From positions 372,001 to 436,000 of the forward strand of contig JBBPII010000001.1 of NCBI GenBank assembly GCA_038040385.1: 64,000 nt of DNA, given 5' to 3'. The notes under the pieces were generated by a model, which saw only the letters and a program-made list of their open reading frames with translations, had not been told where the DNA came from and did no database searches. Shown here one piece after another: positions 41,243-51,140 of the stretch. How positions within the stretch are numbered: position 1 is the first letter of the stretch; the number at the start of each line of letters is the position of its first letter. Position numbers and translations under genes: made by a program. This stretch comes from Gilichinskyi gelida. Its GTDB lineage: Bacteria; Acidobacteriota; Thermoanaerobaculia; Gp7-AA8.

Positions 41243-42610
41243 GTGGATCAACGGCAAATCGAGGAGCTAACGACGAATCCGATCGAGATTCTCGGGTTCG
41301 AGGTGAAAACATGGATCGACCCTGACGCTCCTGAAGGAAGAGCCAAGATCGTCAAGAGCTGCATTGCGCTACGAAACAACGACGGCGGCGTGCTTCTGAT
41401 TGGCTTCAACAACCAAACCTGTGTTCCCGACCCCAACGCTCTCCTTTCAGATGTTAGGGGTGCGTTCCATGCCGACAAGATCCAGGCGATGGTGGCGAAG
41501 CACGTATCCGAGCCGTTCGAGATCGAAATGCATTGGATCGACCGTGAGGGGCAGGCGCATCCGGTCGTGGTTGTGCCGAGTGGAGTGAAATCACCCGTCG
41601 CTGCGCGATCCCCGATCGTTGATGCGCAAAGCAACGTCCTTCTCGCCGAGCACCGCATCTACGTCAGATCGTTGCAATCGAACAACATGCCGGCAACGAC
41701 GGAGGCGACGTGGCGCGACTGGCCGGCTGTGATGGGACGGTGCTTTGAAAACCGAGAAGCTGACATCGGGAGGTTCATCCGAAGACCCCTCACGCCCGAC
41801 GTCATTAAGCAGCTCAGGGACTCGCTCGGTTCGCTGCCGCTGCCGCAACCTTCGCTCGAAGAGCAGGCGCGTGCCTTTTTCGATGAATCTGCAGCTCGCT
41901 TCCAAGCCGTAGCATCAGCACTGTCTGATCCGCTGCCTGCACACGGTGCATGGGAAGTTGCCGCGGTAGCAGGTGATCCCTTGCAGAGGTACTCCAACAA
42001 TACGAAGTTCCTCAATCTGATTACTTCGAACAATCCGAAGTACACGGGATGGCCGCTCTGGATGAACAGCAGGAGTTCACGTCCTCAGGTTGTCGATGGC
42101 GCATGGGAAGAGCTCATCCTCGCTCAATCATTAGGACACATCGACTTCTGGCGTGCTTCCGGCGCAGGCAAGTACTATCACCGGAGAGCGTTCGAAGACG
42201 ACACAGCTGCTCTAGCCTCCCGGCAGGCTCCAGAGCCTGGGACAGTGCTCGACTTCGGTCTCGTGATCTATCGAACAGCCGAGGCGATCGCCGTAGCGCT
42301 TGCATTCATTCGAGCGATGGGCGGCACCTCTGACGAGACGCAAGTTGCATTCTGGTTCCGATGGAGAGGTCTGAATGGCCGAACACTATCCGACTGGGCG
42401 AACGCTAACCGACACGTGTCGGACGGCTACGCAGCGCACGAAGACGAGTTGGTAACTTCGATCATCGTTCCGCTTACCGCAGCTACGTCGTCGATCCCCG
42501 CGTATACCTATCAAGTTGTTCAGCAGGTCTTCGAAATCTTCGATGGTGCAGAGATCTCACTGTCGATCGTCGAGGAGATGGTCACTGAGATGCTGATGCG
42601 TCGATGGTAA
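41243..42610 (+). CDS. AlbA_2 (Schlafen-like) domain protein, accessory
   Basis: 455 residues, GTG start. Residues about 12-130 match the AlbA_2/Schlafen AAA_4 domain: EILGFEVKTWIDPDAPEGRA, IVKSCIALRNNDGGVLLIGF, PVVVVPSGVKSPV. In this family the acidic/Lys pattern near EVKTW and the ALRNNDGGVLLIG strand form a nucleic-acid-binding or nuclease site. The remainder (about 200-455) is unrecognised helical sequence (FWRASGAGKYYHRRAFEDDT). Lower G+C and codon use differ from the neighbours, and it lies among RHS fragments and a tRNA, so transfer is likely. Such proteins often belong to defence islands, but no partner gene is seen. Confidence 0.8.
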   Translation: MDQRQIEELTTNPIEILGFEVKTWIDPDAPEGRAKIVKSCIALRNNDGGVLLIGFNNQTCVPDPNALLSDVRGAFHADKIQAMVAKHVSEPFEIEMHWIDREGQAHPVVVVPSGVKSPVAARSPIVDAQSNVLLAEHRIYVRSLQSNNMPATTEATWRDWPAVMGRCFENREADIGRFIRRPLTPDVIKQLRDSLGSLPLPQPSLEEQARAFFDESAARFQAVASALSDPLPAHGAWEVAAVAGDPLQRYSNNTKFLNLITSNNPKYTGWPLWMNSRSSRPQVVDGAWEELILAQSLGHIDFWRASGAGKYYHRRAFEDDTAALASRQAPEPGTVLDFGLVIYRTAEAIAVALAFIRAMGGTSDETQVAFWFRWRGLNGRTLSDWANANRHVSDGYAAHEDELVTSIIVPLTAATSSIPAYTYQVVQQVFEIFDGAEISLSIVEEMVTEMLMRRW

Positions 42611-43014
42611 CCCTTGCACGCAAATTCGGCCACCGAACGTGGTGCCGCGACGCGTCGCTGTCACCTCCTCCTCCCAGGCGCCTTGACATCGACGCGCGTG
42701 TTGATCGCATCGTGACCGCGGTCGTTGCACGCGTCGAGTGTCCTTCATCGCGGACGCGAATGACGTCGGTCTCGCGTAGGTACGCGAAGAGCGACTCTTC
42801 GATCCAGTAGGGGAGCTGGCCGTCACCGCTGGCCGGTACTTCGAAAGGCGAGAAGGCAAGGCTGACGCGCGCCACCGAGGTGGATCACGCAGCGTAGCGG
42901 CCTGTTCCTCCGCGACGCGTCGCTGTTGGCATCTCGTATGCCGCGCGCAGGTCGGCGCGATCGGGGAATGACCGGCTCGCTCGCATCGCTTAGGATGTGC
43001 ACCCGCCGGAGCAC
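42611..43014. other. Intergenic region without a supported gene
   Basis: The minus strand from about 42875 contains LPYWIEESLFAYLRETDVIR and VRDEGHSTRATTA, which reads like protein but then degrades into Arg/Ser-rich sequence. This is at best a decayed gene. Nothing else is recognisable before the tRNA-Gln gene. Confidence 0.3.
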
Positions 43015-43089
43015 TGGGGAGTCGCCAAGTGGTAAGGCATCGGTCTTTGGAGCCGACATTCGGTGGTTCGAATCCACCCTCCCCAGCCA
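43015..43089 (+). tRNA. tRNA-Gln (anticodon TTG)
   Basis: 75 nt with CCA encoded. The acceptor TGGGGAG pairs with CTCCCCA, discriminator G, CCA. The D-arm is GCCAAGTGGTAAGGC, the anticodon loop TCTTTGGA carries TTG (Gln), and the T-arm is GGTGGTTCGAATCCACC. It closes the accessory region on its right side. Confidence 0.97.
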
Positions 43090-43126
43090 CATCTAGAAAT
43101 GGCGCGCCGATGCTGCACGGTGCGCC

Positions 43127-43433
43127 ATGCAGGAACGCGCGGACTTCGACTCCACCCTCATCCGCCGCGGCCGCAGCGCGCTCAGCGTCAGCGAGATGGT
43201 GGCCTTCGTGGAGACGCTCGAGGCGCGGCCCCTCATCAAGCTGCTCGAGGAGTTGCCGGAGTTGGCGCGGCCGTCGGACGCGAAGTTCGTGCTGGCCACC
43301 AAAGACGCTGCGGCGGCGGTTCCGCGGGGAGACGATCCCCGCTCAGTTACAACTGCGGGCGGCGGCGAATGAGATCGCCGATGACATTCCCGATTCCGAG
43401 ACGGCGTCGCGAGTGCGCGGGCGCTTCGTTTAG
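43127..43433 (+). pseudogene. Small hypothetical gene split by a frame change
   Basis: From ATG 43127 one frame reads SVSEMVAFVETLEARPLIKL and LEELPELARPSDAKFVLATK; near 43310 the coding sense moves to another frame that reads RGETIPAQLQLRAAANEIAD and DIPDSETASRVRGRFV up to the stop at 43433. Joined they would make about 100 residues of unknown function. The strict frame from 43127 ends at 43372. Error or pseudogene cannot be separated here. Confidence 0.45.
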
Positions 43434-44356
43434 CCTCGGAAGAGCTGCCGGCGGCGGTTGATCCGGTCCTTCGCCCCCCACGCGTACTTGTACTCCTCGG
43501 CGCCGCGGAGGAAGTCGAACGTCGTGGCGCCGTCGCGCACGGCTTCGTCGATGGCGTGAGCGACGAGAGGCGTGCCGATGCTCAGCTTCTCCAGCGCGGG
43601 GTCGTAGCCGCTGAGGTAGTAGTAGACGGTGTCGCCGAGGGCGAAGCCGTAGAAGACGGCGACGATGCGATCGGCGACGCGCGTGGCGTACATGCGCAGC
43701 GCGCCGGCGTCGAGCATGCGCCGCGCGGCGTCGCGCGTGAACTGCTGCACGACGTCGTCCGCCAGGACGCCGGGGAGGCCGCGCTGCTGCCAGCGGGCGG
43801 CGTGCAACTCGAAGAGGGCTTCGAGCTGTTCGTCGAGGTTCTCGACGGTCGCCGGTTCGACGCGCACGTCGCCGAGCCGCGCGAGGGCGCGGCGGTAGTA
43901 GCGGATCTTTTTCCGGAAGTGTGTGGAAGCGGGAATCTCGTGCAGCGGGAGGATCAGACACACGTCGTGGTCATCGACGGAGTCCGACCAGCCGGCCGGC
44001 AGCGGGACGGTGAGCATCGTCGACGACGGGCGGAGCTGCTGCAGGTCCCACATCTGGCAGTCCAGCCTCCCCATCTCATCGACGATGGCCGCGGCGTCGC
44101 CGACGACGTCGAGGTAGTCGCTGTTGCCGGTGCCGAGGAACATGCCGAGGGATTCGTCGTCCTCGCGCACGATGTACAGCGGCGCGATGGCCTCGGGCGT
44201 GGCAATTACCGCCAGATCGTTCGAGCCGAAGTGCCGCCACCATGGCAGGAGCCACATCGGGGTCTGGAACGGCGTCGCGCCGGGGGTGCGGCGGCAGAGG
44301 GCGAGCCATTCGGGCTCCAGCGCGGCGAGGTCGCCGCTGTTTGTGATCAGCGTCAT
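43430..44356 (-). CDS. GNAT-type acetyltransferase (CelD/BcsL, FemAB-like fold)
   Basis: 308 residues of the Acetyltransf_6 (CelD/BcsL) group: it begins with LAALEPEWLALCRRTPGATP and FQTPMWLLPWWRHFG, has HFRKKIRYYRRALARLGDVR in the middle, and the C-terminal GNAT core ADRIVAVFYGFALGDTVYYY with LSGYDPALEKLSIGTPL and FDFLRGAEEYKYAWGA. Related proteins act in exopolysaccharide or cellulose loci, but no such genes lie nearby. Divergent from the metallo-beta-lactamase gene with 25 bases between starts. Confidence 0.9.
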   Translation of the reverse strand: MTLITNSGDLAALEPEWLALCRRTPGATPFQTPMWLLPWWRHFGSNDLAVIATPEAIAPLYIVREDDESLGMFLGTGNSDYLDVVGDAAAIVDEMGRLDCQMWDLQQLRPSSTMLTVPLPAGWSDSVDDHDVCLILPLHEIPASTHFRKKIRYYRRALARLGDVRVEPATVENLDEQLEALFELHAARWQQRGLPGVLADDVVQQFTRDAARRMLDAGALRMYATRVADRIVAVFYGFALGDTVYYYLSGYDPALEKLSIGTPLVAHAIDEAVRDGATTFDFLRGAEEYKYAWGAKDRINRRRQLFRG

Positions 44357-44381
44357 GCGGTGGGGATTGTAGAATCGCCCG

Positions 44382-45230
44382 ATGCGAACGGCGGCATTGC
44401 TCCTCTTTTGCGCGACGATGGCGTTCGCGCAGAAGGATCCCGTCTCCCGGAGCTGGAATCAGCCGGTCGAGCCGTTCCGCATCATCCGCAACGTCTTCTA
44501 CGTCGGCGCTTCTGACGTCACCGCCTACCTGATCGCTACGCCGAAGGGGCTGATCGTGATCGACGGCGGGTTCGAGGAGACGGCGCCGATGGTCCTCGCC
44601 AACATCGAGAAGCTCGGCTTCAACCGCGCCGACATCCGCATCCTGCTCAACAGCCACGCGCACTACGACCACGCCGGCGGGCTGGCGGCGATCAAGTACG
44701 CCACCGGCGCGACGTTCATCGCCAGCGAAGGCGACGCGCCGCAGCTCGCCCGCGGCGGGAAGGACGATCCGCAGTTCGGCGACGCGTTCCCCTTCCCCCC
44801 CATCACGCCCGACAAGCTCGCCCGCGACGGCGACCGGGTGGCCCTCGGCGGGACGATCCTCACCGCGCACATCACCGCCGGCCACACCCGCGGCTGCACG
44901 ACCTGGACGACTACGGTGCGCGAAGGCGGCCGCAATTTCCACGTGGTCTTCGTCGGCAGTCCCTCCGTGCCGCCGCAGTACAAGCTCACCGGCAACCCGC
45001 GCTACCCCGACGCCGTCGACGACTACCGCCGGCAATTCGCCACGCTCAAGTCGCTGCCGTGCGACGTCTTCCTCGCCGCTCACGGCAACTTCTTCGATCT
45101 CGCCGGGAAGATGACGCGGGTGGGGAAGAAGCCGAATCCGTTCATCGATCCGGAGGGTTACAAGAAGTTTGTGGCGGAGATGGAGGCGGCGTTCGAGGAG
45201 AGGGTGAAGAAAGAAACGGTTGATCGATAA
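44382..45230 (+). CDS. Subclass B3 metallo-beta-lactamase homologue
   Basis: 282 residues with a signal peptide (MRTAALLLFCATMAFA). The zinc sites are complete: His92, His94, Asp96, His97 in NSHAHYDHAGG, His168 in TAGHTRGCTTW, and His234 in LAAHGNFFDL. The HxHxDH, GHT-x-GCTTW and HG-x-FF set is specific to subclass B3 rather than B1/B2 or generic MBL-fold enzymes. Environmental B3 enzymes often hydrolyse carbapenems; activity here is unproven. Its last 11 bases overlap the next MBL-fold gene. Confidence 0.92.
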   Translation: MRTAALLLFCATMAFAQKDPVSRSWNQPVEPFRIIRNVFYVGASDVTAYLIATPKGLIVIDGGFEETAPMVLANIEKLGFNRADIRILLNSHAHYDHAGGLAAIKYATGATFIASEGDAPQLARGGKDDPQFGDAFPFPPITPDKLARDGDRVALGGTILTAHITAGHTRGCTTWTTTVREGGRNFHVVFVGSPSVPPQYKLTGNPRYPDAVDDYRRQFATLKSLPCDVFLAAHGNFFDLAGKMTRVGKKPNPFIDPEGYKKFVAEMEAAFEERVKKETVDR

Positions 45231-45999
45231 GGATTTCTTCACTCTCGACACCGAGAGGTTTCGCATCGAAGGGCGCTCGCGCTCCGGGCACGAGACGTAC
45301 TACCGGATCCGCGAGCTGGGGATCGCGCTCGACATGGGGCGCTGTCCCGATCTGATCGTCAGCGCGCCGCAGGTGTTCGTGACGCACGCGCACGTCGACC
45401 ACTGCGCGGGGCTGGCGTTCTACGCCGCGCAGCGGCACCTGCAGCGGATGCCGGTCGGGCGGATCTACGTGCCGGCCGAGGCGGCGGAGGGCGTGCGCGA
45501 GGTGCTCGCGCTGCACGAGCGGCTGGCCAATACGCACTTCGACGAAGTGGAAGTGGTCGGGCTGGCCGAGGGCGACGTGGTGCGCATCCCGCGGGGGCGG
45601 GAGGTGCGTGTCCACCGCGCGACGCACCGGGTGCCGACGAACGCGTACGAGGTCCGCGACGCCGAGGGGTCGCTGCTTTTTTACACCGGCGACACCGACC
45701 GCGGGATTCTCGAGCGCTGCGAGGCGATGTTCAAGGCGGAGGTGCTGATCGTGGAGTGCTCGTTCATCGCGGACGGCGATCAGGCACGGGCCCTGAAATA
45801 CAAGCACATGCACTTTGACGACATCGCCGATTTCGCGGAACGGTTCGAGAACAGGATGGTCGTGCTGTCGCACTTCAGCCGGCGCTACAGCCACGCGGAG
45901 ATTCGGGATGAGATCCGCCGGCGTTGCCCGGCGGTGCTGCGCGACCGGCTATGGCTGGCGTTACCAGAACCGTTCCAGCGGGTCGGTGGTAGCGACTAA
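45220..45999 (+). CDS. MBL-fold protein, RNase Z-like
   Basis: 259 residues with a TTG start inside the preceding gene. The metal motif THAHVDHCAGL, then His in RATHRVPTNAYEVRD, Asp in LLFYTGDTDRGILER and Glu/Cys in VLIVECSFIADGD, and the C-terminal VVLSHFSRRYSHAEIRDEI match the RNase Z / short MBL-hydrolase group. The flexible exosite arm of true tRNase Z is absent, so the substrate is uncertain. Not related in detail to the upstream B3 enzyme despite the shared fold. Confidence 0.85.
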   Translation: MIDKDFFTLDTERFRIEGRSRSGHETYYRIRELGIALDMGRCPDLIVSAPQVFVTHAHVDHCAGLAFYAAQRHLQRMPVGRIYVPAEAAEGVREVLALHERLANTHFDEVEVVGLAEGDVVRIPRGREVRVHRATHRVPTNAYEVRDAEGSLLFYTGDTDRGILERCEAMFKAEVLIVECSFIADGDQARALKYKHMHFDDIADFAERFENRMVVLSHFSRRYSHAEIRDEIRRRCPAVLRDRLWLALPEPFQRVGGSD

Positions 46000-46023
46000 G
46001 AGGTAGAAGGTATTCTCGATTTG

Positions 46024-47544
46024 ATGACCATTCGCCCCACGCGGCTCCGCGCGACCGCTCTCCTGCTGACCATCGCTCTCCTTTCCGCCGGCGACGCCGG
46101 CGCGGCGGCGAAGAAGAAGCGGCGTAAGGCGCCGGCGAAGAAGCCGACTCCCGTCCGCCTGGAGAAGGCGGTCGGCAACACGCTGCAGGAGCGCCTGGCG
46201 TCCCTGGCCAACGGCATGGTGGCCCGCAGCGCAGACACCAGCATCCAGATCGTGGAAGTGGACAGCGGGGCGGTGATCGCCGAGCGCAATCCGCACATGG
46301 CGCTGGCGCCGGCGTCGAACATGAAGCTCTTCACCACCGCGGCGGCGCTCGATCTGCTGCACCCCGAGTTCGCGGTCAGCACCACGGTCTCCATGCGCGG
46401 CGCGCCCGATGCCACCGGCACGCTCGATGGGGATGTGAAGGTGGTCGGGCGCGGCGACCCCACCATCGGCGGGCGCTTTCACGACGGCCACGCCACTGCG
46501 GTCATCGACGAGTGGGCCACCGATCTCAAACGCGCCGGGGTGAAGACCATCCGCGGCAATCTGATCTTCGAGTACGGCTACATGGACGCGGAGTACATCC
46601 ATCCTACCTGGCCGGTGGACCAGCTGGTGAATTGGTACGAGGCGCCGATCTCCGCCTTCTCCATGCAGGAGGGATGCGTCGAGGTGCGGGTGCTCCCGTC
46701 GCGCGCGGGGCAGCCGTGCCTGGTGCAGTTCGAGCCACCGACGGCGTACATCGACCTCCAGTCGTCGTGCGTGACCGGGCGCGGGCTGCCGTTCATCACC
46801 CGGCTGCGGGGGACGAACACGGTGATCGTGCGCGGCGGGGTGCCGGCGCGATCGGGGCCCACCGAGATCTTCGTCACGGTGGAGAATCCGATCCATTACT
46901 TCGCCGCGGTGACCGCTGAGGTCTTCGCGCGCAACGGCATCACCGTGCAGGGGCAGATCGTGATCACCCCGCGCGACGCGCGGCCGGAGTGGAAGCCGGT
47001 GGCGCAGCACTCCACGCCGCTCGCGGTCATCGTCTACGTCACCAACAAGAAGAGCCAGAACCACTACGCCGAGCAACTCCTCAAGATCGTCGGGGCGGAG
47101 AAGAAGGGGGAGGGGTCGTGGGAGGCGGGAACGGGCGCGATCACCGAGTGGCTGACGGGGAAGCTCGGCGTGGCGCCGGATGAGTTTCATCAGGCCGACG
47201 GCTCGGGCATGTCGCGCGAGAATCGGGCCTCGGCCCGCGCGTTCATCGAGCTGCTGCGGGCGATGTGGAAGAGCCCATACCGGGAGGACTTCGTCAGCTC
47301 GCTCCCGTTCACGGGCGACCCCGACGCGAAGTTCGGCCACCGCCTGCGCAGCCCGCCGTACGCGCGGCAGGTGTACGCGAAGACCGGCTACATCGCCGGG
47401 GTGGTGGGGCTGTCCGGCTACGTGCACGGCGCGAGCGGGAAGATCTACGCCTTCTCGTTCATCTTCAACCGCTACCGCGTGGGGGTCTACGCGGTGCACT
47501 CGGTGCAGGATGAGATGTTGAAGGAGTTGATTACGCGGGGGTGA
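46024..47544 (+). CDS. dacB: D-alanyl-D-alanine carboxypeptidase/endopeptidase (PBP4, S13)
   Basis: 506 residues, periplasmic. A signal peptide is followed by a Lys/Arg-rich stretch (KKKRRKAPAKK). The peptidase motifs are Ser98-x-x-Lys101 (PASNMKLF), SQN in NKKSQNHYAEQLLKI, and KTG in YAKTGYIAG. It trims or cleaves peptidoglycan crosslinks. ATG 46024 is preferred over TTG 46021. The C-terminal region overlaps the antisense hypothetical gene by 14 bases. Confidence 0.96.
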   Translation: MTIRPTRLRATALLLTIALLSAGDAGAAAKKKRRKAPAKKPTPVRLEKAVGNTLQERLASLANGMVARSADTSIQIVEVDSGAVIAERNPHMALAPASNMKLFTTAAALDLLHPEFAVSTTVSMRGAPDATGTLDGDVKVVGRGDPTIGGRFHDGHATAVIDEWATDLKRAGVKTIRGNLIFEYGYMDAEYIHPTWPVDQLVNWYEAPISAFSMQEGCVEVRVLPSRAGQPCLVQFEPPTAYIDLQSSCVTGRGLPFITRLRGTNTVIVRGGVPARSGPTEIFVTVENPIHYFAAVTAEVFARNGITVQGQIVITPRDARPEWKPVAQHSTPLAVIVYVTNKKSQNHYAEQLLKIVGAEKKGEGSWEAGTGAITEWLTGKLGVAPDEFHQADGSGMSRENRASARAFIELLRAMWKSPYREDFVSSLPFTGDPDAKFGHRLRSPPYARQVYAKTGYIAGVVGLSGYVHGASGKIYAFSFIFNRYRVGVYAVHSVQDEMLKELITRG

Positions 47545-47800
47545 CGCGGACCCCGCTCGCGGGTGACACCTGCAACGTATACACGCCGTGGACGTTGCGC
47601 ATGGTGGCCATGGCCTGAAAGCCCGGGAACTTCAAGACGTCGCCGATGACCTCGGCGCCGCTGTCGCGTATATAGAGGCGCACGGCATCATCGGCCGACT
47701 CCGCATCGCAGAGGTGGAAGGAGACGTCGGCTTCGCGCGGAATCGGCTTCCCCGCGGCGTCTGTCAAGTGGCGCTGTTCGATGGAGAACTTCATCAGCAT
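47531..47800 (-). CDS. Small hypothetical protein
   Basis: 89 residues: MLMKFSIEQRHLTDAAGKPI, then EADVSFHLCDAESADDAVRL, DVLKFPGFQAMATMRNVHGV, and YTLQVSPASGVRVTPA. It has clean codon use and a plausible alpha/beta composition, but no family is recognised. ATG 47794 is an alternative start. It lies between and opposite to dacB and guaB. Confidence 0.7.
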   Translation of the reverse strand: MLMKFSIEQRHLTDAAGKPIPREADVSFHLCDAESADDAVRLYIRDSGAEVIGDVLKFPGFQAMATMRNVHGVYTLQVSPASGVRVTPA

Positions 47801-47880
47801 GGACGGGTTACGGGGGCATGCAACTTCGGTGCGCGGGAAGGCAATTCGGCGATGACGGCGGCGGTTTATACTCAGTCAAG

Positions 47881-49446
<1,566 letters not shown>

Positions 49447-49456
49447 GGCCCATCGC

Positions 49457-50791
49457 ATGTCCCGTCTCGCCCTCGGATGCGCGCTGCTCGTTTGCGCGGC
49501 CGGCGCTTCCGCCGACACCATCACCGACATCTCATTCACGCCCGGTCCGCTGACCTCGCACACCGCGCTTACGGCGGTTGTGACCGGAACGGCCGGCAGC
49601 TCGTGCATCCCGGCCCCCGGAAAGGCGTCGATCAGCGGCACGACCATCACGCTGACAATCGTGCCGCCGCCGCCTCTTCCCTGCGCCGCGGTGATCACTC
49701 AATGGTCGGTTCCGCTCTTCATCGGCACGCTGGCGCCGGCGAAGTACGAGCTGGTGACGACGATGGGCGGCGCGGTTCTCGACCGGCGGAGCATCGTGAT
49801 CGCCGATGCCGATCCGCCGCTCCGCATTCTGGAGAACGTCGGCCCGATCAGCGGATCCGGGGGTGTGGCGATCGAGCTGGTCGACCCTCTTCCCGACACG
49901 CTCGACGCGACGGTGACCTTCGATGACGTGCCGGCGACCGTGGTCAGTACGGTCGGGACTCGCCTCCAGGTGGCGCCGCCGCCGCATGCGGCCGGGCCGG
50001 TGACGGTGAAGGTGACCATCCCCGGCGCGGCGACACTCACCGCGTTCGGAGGGTTCCGTTACGTCGACCTCAACGGGCCCGTCGACCGCGCCGCTTACGA
50101 GGCGATCCTCATCCCGCTGATCTTCGCCGGCGAAGGCGCGTTCGGATCTCAGTGGACGACGGATCTCTGGGTGTACAACGGCAATGCGTTCGACGTGACG
50201 CAGCTCGACGGCCCGTTCGTCACTCGCGTCTGTATCGTCGCTCCCTGTCTTCAACCGATCGAGGCGCTCACCACGTTGAAGTACAACGACGCGCTGTCGG
50301 CGCCCTTCCCGCACGGCCGCATCATGTACCTCCCGCGCGACGGCGGGGCGGGCCTCCAGTTCAGTCTGCGCGTCCGCGACCTGACGCGCCAGGCGGACGC
50401 GCTGGGCACGGAGGTTCCCGTGGTCCGCGAGCGCGATCTACGCGCCGGCGCGTTCTCCCTCTCCGACATCCCCACCGACGCGCGGTACCGCGTGAAGCTG
50501 CGGATCTATTCGCTCGAGACGGCGCGGGCGCCGGTGGAGGTCCGCTTCCACCGCATGACTGCTCCATTCACGAAGGCCGGCGAGACCGTGGTCAAGCTGA
50601 GCGCGGCGACGCGCGACACGCCGGCGTACGCCGAGGCCGATCTCGAGCAGATCTTTCCGAAGTTGGCCGGGCAGGGGCCCTTCCGCGTGGAGGTTCGGCC
50701 TCATGCGTCGAGCGCAAAGCCGTCGTACTGGGCGTTCATCTCCATCACCAACAATCAGACGCAACACGTGACGGTGGTAACGCCGCAGTAG
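49457..50791 (+). CDS. Secreted IPT/TIG-type beta-sandwich protein, paralogue 1
   Basis: 444 residues with a signal peptide (MSRLALGCALLVCAAGASA). Beta-sandwich repeats: TALTAVVTGTAGSSCIPAPG, LDATVTFDDVPATVVSTVGT and LQVAPPPHAAGPVTVKVTIP, the last an IPT/TIG hallmark. The C-terminal half begins FAGEGAFGSQWTTDLWVYNG and ends SITNNQTQHVTVVTPQ. No enzymatic motif; a surface or matrix protein is plausible. It is homologous to the protein at 53594-54835 (same APPPHAAG / FGSQW / TNNQTQ..VTVVTPQ-type tail). Confidence 0.85.
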   Translation: MSRLALGCALLVCAAGASADTITDISFTPGPLTSHTALTAVVTGTAGSSCIPAPGKASISGTTITLTIVPPPPLPCAAVITQWSVPLFIGTLAPAKYELVTTMGGAVLDRRSIVIADADPPLRILENVGPISGSGGVAIELVDPLPDTLDATVTFDDVPATVVSTVGTRLQVAPPPHAAGPVTVKVTIPGAATLTAFGGFRYVDLNGPVDRAAYEAILIPLIFAGEGAFGSQWTTDLWVYNGNAFDVTQLDGPFVTRVCIVAPCLQPIEALTTLKYNDALSAPFPHGRIMYLPRDGGAGLQFSLRVRDLTRQADALGTEVPVVRERDLRAGAFSLSDIPTDARYRVKLRIYSLETARAPVEVRFHRMTAPFTKAGETVVKLSAATRDTPAYAEADLEQIFPKLAGQGPFRVEVRPHASSAKPSYWAFISITNNQTQHVTVVTPQ

Positions 50792-51140
50792 GCGGCTGTC
50801 GCGGTAACACGCGGGGCATGCGACGGCCCCCTATCCCTTCTCGTCTGTATCGGCTCCGTTGTCCCGCTGGAGTTCACTCGGCCAGCGCCCGACTCGCGCA
50901 CGTACGTCAAGATCTTCACGAAAACTCCGTGCGAGCGAACGAAGATCGACGTAGTGATTTAACGCGCGATGACCTGGTGACGAAAGACTCGGGCACTCGT
51001 TGAGTCTCTCAATCACGTTTCCCTCCAGGAAAGGCGCCCGCACGATCTGGCCGCACTGATCCCATTGCCTGGCGGCGCGCAACAAAGTATAGTGACGTAA
51101 TATCGCCCTTACACCCATAGGCGTCGATGAGGAAAATCTC
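50792..51140. other. Intergenic region, lower G+C, promoter side of the DMFase-like gene
   Basis: About 350 bases without a supported gene. The drop in G+C begins here, so it is probably part of the incoming segment. The only features I see are the promoter hexamers at 51065-51093 and the ribosome site before 51141. Confidence 0.5.
51065..51093 (+). promoter_or_regulatory. Candidate sigma-70 promoter
   Basis: TTGCCT (51065-51070), a 17-base spacer and TATAGT (51088-51093), 47 bases before the GTG at 51141. Confidence 0.5.

Noticed and set aside
42582..42875. 97-codon minus-strand gene before tRNA-Gln
   Set aside because: Only its first half reads like protein; no start signal, no family, and the end degenerates.
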